Of a DNA stretch of 64,000 nucleotides, positions 56,279 through 64,000 are shown in pieces. Where the stretch lies: positions 3,833,501-3,897,500 of the forward strand of contig JAWHQI010000099.1 of assembly GCA_033032865.1 (NCBI GenBank), read 5' to 3'. The DNA comes from Dactylorhiza incarnata. Its lineage: Eukaryota > Streptophyta > Magnoliopsida > Asparagales > Orchidaceae. The number at the start of each line of letters is the position of its first letter. The first letter of the stretch is position 1. The notes beneath the pieces were generated by a model that worked only from the letters and a program-made list of their open reading frames with translations, did not search any database and was not told where the DNA came from. Position numbers and translations under genes: made by a program.

Positions 56279-57225
56279 TCTAGTGAGAGCCCGGGAGCGG
56301 AATCGATCTGGGGCATTCCAGCGCCAACATATCCAACCTCGCCAGCCTCTCCACAGATCAACCTGAACCCCCCCACCCCCCCCCCATCTAGGTGAGAGCC
56401 CGGGAGCGGAATCGATCTGGGGCACTCCAGCGCCAACATATCCAACCTCGCCAGCTTCTCCAGAGATCAACCTGAACCCCCCGTCTAGGTGAGAGCCCGG
56501 GAGCGGAATCATTCTGGGGCATTCCAGAGCCAACATATCCAACCTCGCCAGCCTCTCCAGAGATCAACCTGAACCCCCCGTCTAGGTGAGAGCCCGGGAG
56601 CGGAATCGATCTAGGGCATTCCAGCGCCAACATATCCAACGTCGCCAGCCTCTCCAGAGATCAACCTGAACCCCCCGTCTAGGTGAGAGCCCGGGAGCGG
56701 AATCGATCTGGGGCATTCCAGCGCCAACATATCCAACCTCGCCAGCCTCTCCAGAGATCAACTTGAACCCCCCGTCTAGGTGAGAGCCCGGGAGCGGAAT
56801 CGATCTGGGGCATTCCAGCGCCAGCATATCCAACCTCGCCAGCCTCTCCAGAGATCAACCTGAACCCCCCGTCTAGGTGAGAGCCCGGGAGCGGAATCGA
56901 TCTGGGGCATTCCAGCGCCAACATATCCAACCTCGCCAGCCTCTCCAGAGATCAACCTGAACCCCCCGTCTAGGTGAGAGCATGGGAGCGGAATCGATCT
57001 GGGGCATTCCAGCGCCAACATATCCAACCTCGCCATCCTCTCCATAGATCAACCTGAACCCCCCGTCTAGGTGAGAGCCCGGGAGCGGAATCGATCTGGG
57101 GCATTCCAGCGCCAACATATCCAACCTCGCCAGCCTCTCCAGAGATCAACCTGAACCCCCCGTCTAGGTGAGAGCCCGGGAGCAGAATCGATCTGGAGAA
57201 TTCCAGAGCCAACATATCCAACCTT
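55725..57225. repeat. Tandem array of 96/97-bp units in the 3' UTR of element I
   Basis: About 15 units, each with CCAGCCTCTCCAGAGATCAA, GAACCCCCCGTCTAG, GAGCCCGGGAGCGGAATCGA and TGGGGCATTCCAG. Units on the left (55725-56230) are 96 bp and have TCTAGTGAGAG. Those on the right (56390-57225) are 97 bp and have TCTAGGTGAGAG, with the linker GCCAACATATCCAACCTCG. The 96-bp period keeps a spurious 354-codon frame open. Tat elements are known to carry such hypervariable 3' repeats, which can seed satellite DNA. Confidence 0.93.
56233..56277. repeat. Poly-C run (45 nt) inside one repeat unit
   Basis: Normal units have a run of six C at this place. A smaller expansion interrupted by one A lies at about 56369-56387. 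The length is uncertain. Confidence 0.85.
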
Positions 57226-57302
57226 TGTCAAGCCGGCACGGCAGTAGTTATAAGTATCATAAAAAAGGAGTAAGACATTAATTAAACAACATAATAAAGC
57301 TC

Positions 57303-59006
57303 TCAAGTGTAAAACCTTTTCAAATCATCCCCACTTCGGGCTCCGTCAAGGGGTACCCCTTCCAATTCCTGGAGGTGATACCCTCCCAACTTGAGCACCC
57401 CGCTTACAATATATGGACCCTCCCAGTTGGGGTTAAGCTTACCCACCGTGGCCCCTCTGCCGGCCGCATTGACCTTCTTCAGGACTAGATCTCCTTTCTG
57501 AAAGTCTTTTATCCGGATATGTTTGTCAAAATATCGAGCCATCCGCCGCTTGACCTCTTCCTGCCTGATGGTGGCCAAGTCCCGGAGTTCTTCCACCAGG
57601 TCCAAAGACAGCCTCTGCTCTGCATTGTTACCTTCTAGCCACTCTTCATCCCCCTCGCTCGCAGCGATCACCCGGGGGGTCTTTACCTCAAACTCTATAG
57701 GGAGAATGGCCTCGGACCCATGAGAGAGCTTGAATGGAGTCTCCCCGGTGGCGGTATTCGGAGTAGTCCTCATGGACCAAAGGATGGAGGGTAGCTGTTC
57801 CACCCAATTTCCCCGAAGGTTCTCCACTTTCTTTTTTATTAGGTTAACGATTATTTTGTTCGCCGCCTCCACCTGCCCATTGCTCCTCGGGTGGTGGACC
57901 GATGCGAACCTGAGGTCAATGCCGAGCTGAGAGCAGAAGCCAACAAACTCTTCACTAGCAAACTGCGGCCCATTGTCCGTCACTATAGCTAGAGGGAGTC
58001 CGTGCCTGCAAATTATCTCCCCCCACACAAAATTCCTTACAACCTGAGAGGCTACCTTAGCGAGTGCTTTCACTTCTACCCACTTGGAGAAGTAGTCGAT
58101 CATGACCAGCAGGAACTTCCTTTGGCCGCTGGCTTGGGGAAAGGGACCGACCAGGTCCAGCCCCCATATGGCGAAGGGCCAGGGGGCCGTGATAGTCCGG
58201 AGCCTTTGAGCTGGGAGGAGTTGGAGCGGAGCAAAGAGCTGGCACTTCAGACATTTTTTCGCGAACTCTGCCGCATCCTTGCTGAGAGTGGGCCAGAAGT
58301 AGCCTTGCCTCAACACCCTCACTTCCAGGGTCCGACTCCCGGAGTGACTGCCGCACTCCCTGGAGTGGATTTCTTCCAGCACTCTCGGAACCTCCTCCTC
58401 GGAGAAACAACGGGCCAGGAGTCCCGAGAGTGTCTTTCTATATAGCCCTCCTGCATGCAAGGAGTAATAGGCGGACTTATACCTGAAGCGTCTCTTGTCC
58501 ACATCCTCTCCAGGGAACCTCCTAGAGGACAAGAAGGTAATGAATGGATCCATCCATGAGGCTCGTCGGTCCACCTCCATCAACTCCCCTTCTTCGATGG
58601 AGGGCCGGAAGAGTTCCGAAGCCGTCCCTCCCGCTCGAGGACCGAACTTGGCTAAGAGGTCCGCCTGGATGCTCTCCTCCCTCGGCACGTGCTTGATGGA
58701 GAAGGTGCGGAACTGCCCGGTGATCCCCTTTACCTTCTCCAGGTATAGTAGGAGGGTCGGGTCCTTCGCTTCAAACTCTCCCTTGATCTGGCATGCTACC
58801 ACCATGGAGCCCGTGGAGACCTCCACGTCCTGCACTCCTAGTTCCCGGGCCAGACGAAGGCCCGCTATCACCGCCTCGTACTCAGCCTGGTTGTTGGTAA
58901 TTGGGAAATGGATGTTTAAGGCTTGCTCAATCCGAGTCCCTTGAGGACTTACCAGGACTATTCCCCCTCCATAGGAGTATTTTCCCGACGCTCCATCCAC
59001 CAACAT
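57303..59006 (-). CDS. Archaeal-type RNase H and integrase of element I (567 codons open)
   Basis: Residues 1-125 form a second RNase H (MLVDGAS, NNQAEYEAVIAGL, IQADLLAKF), the extra copy typical of Tat elements. The integrase zinc region follows at about 210-255 (HSRECGSHSG ... CLKC). The core has WGLDLVGPFP, VTDNGPQFAS and NGQVEAANK, so the Asp, Asp and Glu catalytic residues are all present. The C-terminal part ends GDLVLKKV ... LNPNWEGPYIV ... LKRFYT. It normally joins the upstream RT frame, and a frame change near 58960-59006 separates them. It is the best preserved pol section in the window. Confidence 0.88.
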   Translation of the reverse strand: MLVDGASGKYSYGGGIVLVSPQGTRIEQALNIHFPITNNQAEYEAVIAGLRLARELGVQDVEVSTGSMVVACQIKGEFEAKDPTLLLYLEKVKGITGQFRTFSIKHVPREESIQADLLAKFGPRAGGTASELFRPSIEEGELMEVDRRASWMDPFITFLSSRRFPGEDVDKRRFRYKSAYYSLHAGGLYRKTLSGLLARCFSEEEVPRVLEEIHSRECGSHSGSRTLEVRVLRQGYFWPTLSKDAAEFAKKCLKCQLFAPLQLLPAQRLRTITAPWPFAIWGLDLVGPFPQASGQRKFLLVMIDYFSKWVEVKALAKVASQVVRNFVWGEIICRHGLPLAIVTDNGPQFASEEFVGFCSQLGIDLRFASVHHPRSNGQVEAANKIIVNLIKKKVENLRGNWVEQLPSILWSMRTTPNTATGETPFKLSHGSEAILPIEFEVKTPRVIAASEGDEEWLEGNNAEQRLSLDLVEELRDLATIRQEEVKRRMARYFDKHIRIKDFQKGDLVLKKVNAAGRGATVGKLNPNWEGPYIVSGVLKLGGYHLQELEGVPLDGARSGDDLKRFYT

Positions 59007-60504
59007 CTTCCATGCCTCTGGGGGAGTGGCTCGTGCTCCCCCACTTCGGCCGCATAGTCGGCCATGAAGTCTGCCACCGCCTGAGCCCTGATGGACGTCT
59101 TGGGCACGAACGTGATATTGAATTCACTTAACTCCACGAACCACTTTGCCAACCTTCCTGAGTGCTCCACCCCTTCCATGATTTTACGGAGCGGGTGGTC
59201 CGTCACTACCTTGATTGAATGGGCTTGAAAGTAAGACCGGAGCCTCCGGGCTGACACCACCAATGCGAAGGCCAACTTTTCCAAGATCGGGTACCGGAGC
59301 TCTGCCTTCTTCAGCACTCGGCTGACGTAGTAGATAGGGAACTGTTTCTTCCCCTCCTCCCGGATCAACACGGAACTTACTGCTTCGGACCCTACCCCCA
59401 GGTACAGGGATAGGTCTTCTCCTGGCCTCGGTCCCTGGAGCAGAGGGGTTTGGGTGAGCTGTTCTTTCAGAGCCTGGAAGGCCTTCTCGCACTCCGGGGT
59501 CCATTCAAACTTCTTGTTTCCCCGCAGCACCTGGAAAAAAGGTGCACACTTTTCTCCCGCCTTGGAGAGGAACCTGCTGAGCCCAGCCAACTTCCCTGTA
59601 AGGCTCTGAACCTCCTTCGAACTCCTTGGCGACCCCAACTCCATCACCGCCCTAACCTTGTCCGGGTTAGGCTCCACTCCCTCGGGGGTGAGCAAGTGGC
59701 CTAGGAACTTTCCTCGGCTCGCTCCGAAGACGCACTTCAAGGGATTGAGTTTCATCTTGTACCGCCGCAGGGTCCCGAACGTCTCCTCAAGGTCTTGGAG
59801 GTGAGACCCGAGGTCCCGACTCTTTACCATGAGGTCATCTACATTAACCTCTAAGTTTCTTCCCTTCTGCTCGCGGAAGACCCTGTCCATCATCCTTTGG
59901 TATGTGGCACCTGCATTCTTGAGCCCGAACGGCATCATTTTATAACAGAAGCATCCATCCCCCGTGATTAAGGAGACATCTTTGATGTCTGGGGGATGCA
60001 TGCGGATTTGATGGTAACCTGAAAAAGCATCTAAGAAAGACATTCCAGGAAAACCGACGGCTGAGTCAACCAGCGCATCGATTCTAGGCAGGGGGTAACA
60101 ATCCTTAGGGCACGATTTATTAAGCAAGGATAAGTCGATACACATCCTCCACTTACCTCCCCCTTTTTTCACCATAACGACGTTGGAGACCCAGCCTGGA
60201 TACTGGATCTCCGATACAAAGCCTGCCTGCAGGAGCTTGCCCACCTCCTCGCGGATGGGCCCTTCCAGCTTGTCTGCGACGACCCTCCTCTTCTAGCGGA
60301 TGGGGTGGGCGCCGGGGTCGAGGTTGAGGCGTCGATCCTGGGCATTTCCGCGTCGCTCCAAGCGAAGATGTCTACGTTCTTCTGTACGCAAGCCAGAATC
60401 TCCGCTTGATCTTCCGGGTTGAGTCCTCCACTGACCCGGACTTTTTCCACCACCCCCAACCGGGTGGTGACCTCGAGCTCTACGACCTCGTCCACAGCCT
60501 CCAA
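58958..60504 (-). pseudogene. Reverse transcriptase and first RNase H of element I
   Basis: The main frame 60244-58958 has WRMCIDLSLLNKSCPKD, YPLPRIDALVD, FLDAFSGYHQI and MPFGLKNAGATYQRMMD. The active-site block reads NVDD (59834-59845) where YVDD is expected, a Tyr-to-Asn change. RNase H follows (QFPIYYVSRVLKKAELRYP, VVTDHPLRKI, ADFMADYA). The N-terminal linker (60504-60300) has FAWSDAEMPRID, then a frameshift and a stop at about 60295. Tat lineage fits the linker and LNKSCPKD text. RT activity is doubtful because of the Asn change and the frameshifts. Confidence 0.86.
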
Positions 60505-60757
60505 CCGGGACTGCTCTCCCCAAGCCCTCTCCTCTTCGGCACAAGTTGGAGCCTAGGTTTCCTCCTCGACTTCCTTCTCTACCACCATCAGCTCTTCGGC
60601 CCTTCCCTCCTGGGCCTTCTCTTCTTCTTCCTCTCCTTCCACCCGGGGTCCCTCAGCTACCCCTTCCTGGGCATGGACTTCATCTCCCTCCATCTTCTCC
60701 TCGGCTACCTCCATACTTCCGGCTTCGGCCGCCTCCTCCATCATCCTATCCCACTCC
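60505..60757 (-). other. Acidic linker between protease and RT of element I
   Basis: The minus-strand frame at about 60771-60553 is almost only Glu, Gly, Val and Ala (EVAEEKMEGDEV and similar). It is probably a low-complexity linker of the polyprotein. Confidence 0.5.
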
Positions 60758-61282
60758 TCAGCTTCTCCCATCCAGGAGATGGTGTTGAGCCGTTACGTAG
60801 CACTGTCTTGCCACCTTAGGATCCCCCCTGATCCGCACCTGAACCCCTCCGTCGTTGAACTTAACGCATTGATGAAAGGTGGAAGGGACACAGCGGAACG
60901 CGGTGATGAGTGGCCGTCCGAAGATGGCGTTGTAACTGCTTGGGGCGTCCACTATGACAAAACGACAGTTCCGGGACTGCCCACCCAGGATCACATGAAG
61001 CCCCACTCCCCCTTCTACTTCCTTCCTCTCCCCCGAGAATCCAAACAGAGGGCCATCTGAGGCCAACACCCTTCAGGGCTCCACCTCCATCTTGTCAAAC
61101 GCCTTCTTGAAGATGACGTTGACCGAACTTCCGTTGTCCACTAGGATCCGGGAGACGGTGAAGTTCTCAATCGCCGTATGGATGACCAGCGCGTCGCAGA
61201 ACGGGTCCTCGTAGCCCGGCATGTCCTTCTTGGTGAAAATGATTTTTTCGGCCGGGGGCGGAGTGGTGGAGGTCGAAGCCAC
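60758..61282 (-). pseudogene. Protease of element I
   Basis: The frame 61282-60758 has one TGA stop near 61073. The active site reads ILVDNGSSVNVIF, a known variant form of the D(T/S)G motif in Tat-type proteases. AIFGRPLITAF and the terminal VKFNDGGVQVRIRG match the end of this protease family. It would cleave the Gag-Pol polyprotein. Confidence 0.75.
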
Positions 61283-61489
61283 GCTCCGGCGGTAGATGGT
61301 ATGGAGGCTATCCTTGCGGGTCGCCTCTACCCCTACCCCCCATGGATCACCCCGATCCCTACTCTACTTCCCATATCGGCTCTATCCTCACACCTTTCCT
61401 CATCCTCCTCTCGAGGTTCGACCTCCACGATCCTTACTGGCTGCTGCTGCGGTGGCGCGGGCGCTCTGCCCCTCTTTACTTCCAGGAAC

Positions 61490-62972
61490 TCCAAACAGGT
61501 GTCTGTCGAGTGACCTTACACATCATGAAAGATACAATATGGCTACGTCACTTCCACAGCATCGGCCTCTGCCACCCTATTCCTTCTCCTCCTAGCGGCT
61601 GTCGTTTCCACCTCTCCTCCCCTTCTTATCCCTCTTCCTCTTCCTCTTCCAATTGCCATGGCCTGTTAGGGAGGGGGAGGCATTTGCATCGGACCTTGCC
61701 TCCACCCTAACTGGGGGGCCTCCATTGACCTCCGACATGGTTACCCCTTCCTGGGCCGTAACCCCTTCCCTGCCCTTGCATTCCTCCACCTTGCGGCCTC
61801 CATTCCCCCTCCGGGGCCCGGGGCTCTTCCCTTCTCCTGACCTCCTGCTGCCTCACCTCCGGCTCACTGAGCTTTGCTAGCCTCTTGGTGAGCTCCGGAT
61901 TGGCTTCCTCACTCGCGACTTCCTCCGACACCCTCTCCATCAGCTCTTCAAAGGGGACGAGGGCTTTTCTCTTCAACGCCATCTTGAAGAAACTATCTTT
62001 CAACCCGACCGTGAAGGCGAGTTGGAGTGCAAACCCAGGCATCTCCTGAGTGAGTTGTACTTCCTCCTGGAACCGATCGGCATACTGATCCAGCGACTCC
62101 CTGGGTCCCTGCTTCACTGCGAAGAGGGAATCAGTGTCCTTCTTCCTCTTTTTTGAGGTCGAGAACCTCAGCAAAAAACTTCGACGCAAATCCTTGAACG
62201 AGTAGATTGACACTGCAGGGAGGTGATGGAACCAGTCCCTGGCCTTCTCCTTGAGGGTGACGGCAAAGAGCCGACACTTGAAGGCATCTGACATCGGCCT
62301 AATGGAGACCGAGTCTTCGAAACTCTGCAGGTGCTGGACAGGGTCATCTCTACCATTGTAGTACACCCGGTCCCATTCTCCAAATCCCCCTGGGACGGGT
62401 GCGGAAAGCACCAACTCGCAAAAGGGGCTTCCCCCTCCTGTCACTCTTCCTGGCTCCACTCGTCCCCCGAGCTCGCTCGCCAAACTTGAGCTCGCCGGGA
62501 CTGTGTTCGCGAGGGCGGTGCTCGCCTGAACCACCCCGACCGTCGCCGCTTCCTCTTGGCACGCACTCGCCTGCGCCGCGCTTGCTGGCACGGAGCTCGC
62601 CAGCACTGAGCTTGCATGCACGGAGCTCGCTGGACTGTCGAACAACACTCGCCCTTCCTGGCTCTGACCTAAACCAACGACAACTTCCTTTCCAGCCCTT
62701 CCCCCTGGTGCCTTCTCGCCGACATTGCAACTGACGGCACAGGAATCTCAAGCATAACCGACCTATAAAACTGGGAGGAAGACTCTAGAATCTACGGAAG
62801 CTGTTGGGGGAGGGGTCGCCTGAGGTGCTGGGGTCGCAAACTCACTTCGCAGAGCTGTCACCGTGAACCCCAAGGTGTCGAGCACCTCCTTCCTGAAATC
62901 CGCGAGCATCCTGGCCATCGCCTCCTGCGGAGTCTCGCCGAACTCCTCGCCCTGCTCCTCATCTCCCGCCAT
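61490..62972 (-). pseudogene. Gag of element I
   Basis: The probable start is ATG 62972 (MAGDEEQGEEFGETP), with a stop near 62765. The main gag domain is open at 62648-61707 (RVYYNGRDDPVQHLQSFEDS, FAVTLKEKARDWFHHL, ESLDQYADRFQEE), the conserved retrotransposon gag domain. A zinc-finger remnant YCIFHDV, stop, GHSTDTC lies at about 61500-61545. The N-terminal part has an Ala/Ser repeat (SSVLASSVPAS) echoing LTR-side TCGCGAG-like words. Confidence 0.78.
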
Positions 62973-63007
62973 AACCCTTCTCTGGAACTTTCTTGAACCA
63001 GCCACGC

Positions 63008-63025
63008 TCCACGCTCACCGCACCA
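63008..63025 (-). other. Primer-binding site of element I, tRNA-Phe type
   Basis: The minus strand reads TGGTGCGGTGAGCGTGGA, matching the complement of the plant tRNA-Phe(GAA) 3' end with CCA over 18 nt. It lies 3 nt from the LTR. Confidence 0.82.
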
Positions 63026-63028
63026 AAA

Positions 63029-63781
63029 TGTTGAAACCGATTTCTCGGTCTCTCGTAGAGCTCGGGGCCCTCGCCGAGATGAGGGGCGGCTAGCCCTTAC
63101 TGATCCCTCGAGGAGGGTCGATGGAAGATTAGGAAATTGACTAAGACCTTAGTCGCAGCGAGGAGGTCCCTCCACTAACCCGGAAGATCGTTGAGCGCTT
63201 CCCCTCCCAAGCCAAAGCTGAGACTTGGGCACCTTGGAGAGCTCTGGAAATGCTAACCAAAGAAAGCCTAAGGAGAGGGAAGCTGAAGTGAGATCCTCTC
63301 CAAAGGTGCCCTTAAGGTCCTATTTATAGATTTTCTGATCTGGTCTGCAAATAACAGGATTCCGCCTTTAGATTTTACTATCTGCACCCCAAATGGGTCT
63401 GATAACAGCCAAGCTCCGCTGTTTGGAGAGGCTAAGGGCAGACCACCAAGGGTAAAATGGTAAGTTGACCCTAATGATTTATAGATAAGGGGTTGCGATG
63501 ACCTTACTGTCGGAGCTCTCGCAGGCCTTCTTGCGGGTCCTGTCCGCGATATCTCTTCTGGGGGATCGCCTTGCGAGAACCTTGCTGAAGGAGTTCTCGC
63601 GGGTCCTCTCGCGAATACTGCCCGCGGCGTCTCTTTTAGAGGGTCGCCTCGCGAGGACCTCGCTGCCTATTTTGGTGGTCTGCCGAGGTCTCATCGGCTG
63701 GGGGCCGATCTCGGCGAGGTCTGGATCTCGCCACTCCCGTCTCGCTCGATTTCCTTACCTGGCGAATATCGGGGTTGTACA
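63029..63781 (-). repeat. Element I 5' LTR (753 bp)
   Basis: Same length as the left LTR, with about 17 substitutions by eye and no indel noticed. It is followed by the target duplication catac at 63782-63786. Confidence 0.93.
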
Positions 63782-63786
63782 CATAC

Positions 63787-64000
63787 AAACTTATAAGTTA
63801 AGATTTTCAGAATTCTAACTTATCGTATAAAATAGCTCATACTAAATTATGTGATAAGAATCTGCAAGTGCGTATGCCTATAGGATGTATGTATGTTATG
63901 ATATATTATGCTATATACAGACAGTGCAACTTACCCACACAACTTTGCGCGCATAGACCTTTTGTTTCTGCTTTTTCAAGATATCTAGTCTCTTAGGTAC
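63787..64000 (-). repeat. Element H 5' LTR, continuation right of element I
   Basis: It continues the LTR interrupted at 50683. It aligns with about 34600-34780 of F (GTGCAACTTACCCACACAAC vs GTGCAACTCACGCACCCGAC). It runs off the window. Confidence 0.7.

Larger units (their letters stand above)
50684..63781 (-). mobile_element. Element I: complete Tat-lineage Ty3/gypsy element (13.1 kb)
   Basis: Two 753-bp LTRs (50684-51436 and 63029-63781) are flanked by target duplication catac (50679-50683 and 63782-63786). A tRNA-Phe primer site lies at 63008-63025. Minus-strand order is gag, protease, RT-RNase H, archaeal-type RNase H, integrase, a 96/97-bp tandem array, then two antisense spliced genes and the polypurine tract. 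A second RNase H, 3' tandem repeats and extra ORFs antisense to pol are known hallmarks of Tat elements. About 17 LTR differences counted by eye indicate moderate age. It is inserted in H's 5' LTR. Confidence 0.93.
44779..64000 (-). mobile_element. Element H: older Ty3/gypsy relative of F, multiply interrupted
   Basis: The 3' LTR start and pol end (44779-45270), integrase/RNase H traces (46946-47540), gag with knuckle (49090-49860), primer site (49901-49910) and 5' LTR (49914-50683, resuming at 63787) all align in order with F. It is interrupted by Tat fragment J (45271-46945) and by complete element I (50684-63781), and its 3' LTR was hit by F. It extends beyond the window. Confidence 0.7.

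Noticed and set aside
55478..56542. 354-codon minus-strand ORF (and a 213-codon plus-strand ORF) over the tandem array
   Set aside because: The frame stays open only because the unit is 96 bp, a multiple of three. The peptide is just the repeat and the frame breaks where units become 97 bp.
55725..57225. CRISPR-like array
   Set aside because: The whole unit repeats without unique spacers, in a plant retrotransposon 3' UTR.
61178..61710. Plus-strand ORFs over gag and protease of element I
   Set aside because: Shadows of GC-rich minus-strand coding sequence.

Overview
This is a stretch of nuclear DNA from a flowering plant, and essentially all of it is nested LTR retrotransposons. I see no host gene, rRNA, tRNA or CRISPR array. 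The plant assignment rests on SIRE-like Ty1/copia elements with an extra 3' ORF, an Athila ORF1-like domain, a Tat-lineage Ty3/gypsy element with two RNase H domains and an antisense spliced gene pair, and primer-binding sites complementary to plant tRNA-Asp, tRNA-Phe and initiator tRNA-Met. I cannot name the species.

Layout. 1-6135: element A (minus), a very young non-autonomous Athila-like element with 1.69-kb LTRs and one intact zinc-knuckle ORF. 6136-13309: element C (plus), a decayed SIRE-like copia whose gag is split by A. 13310-19500: element D (minus), the 3' part of a second SIRE-like copia inserted in C's ORF3. 19501-24055: element E (plus), ORF3 plus 3' LTR of a third. 24056-29290: element B (minus), an older relative of A that also carries an Athila ORF1-like reading frame. 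29291-44778: element F (minus), a Ty3/gypsy element of about 7 kb of its own sequence whose 5' LTR (33870-35318 plus 42151-44778) is split by copia element G (plus, 35319-42150). G's integrase is itself split by a 990-bp solo LTR (37553-38542) with a clean 5-bp target duplication. 44779 to the window end: element H (minus), an older relative of F, containing a Tat fragment J (45271-46945) and the complete 13.1-kb Tat element I (50684-63781), which sits in H's 5' LTR with target duplication catac.

How the parts work. Most gag-pol genes are broken by frameshifts and by stops that look like C-to-T decay of CAG, CAA and CGA codons. Best preserved are A's 413-residue zinc-knuckle ORF, I's archaeal-type RNase H/integrase frame and I's antisense gene pair. 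LTR divergence judged by eye orders the insertions: A (2 differences in 1249 bp), I (about 17 in 753 bp), G (about 25 in 464 bp).

The observation I consider most worth following is that several unrelated families here carry arrays of a family-specific dyad motif just upstream of the LTR TATA box, and that the elements with an extra ORF carry the same or a related motif, usually with a TATA box, directly upstream of that ORF (C, D, B and I). This suggests that extra ORFs have their own LTR-like promoters. A second observation is that the extra ORFs of the copia elements (C, D, E) and the Athila-like ORF1 of B share a similar hydrophobic/glycine pattern and may be one domain family.
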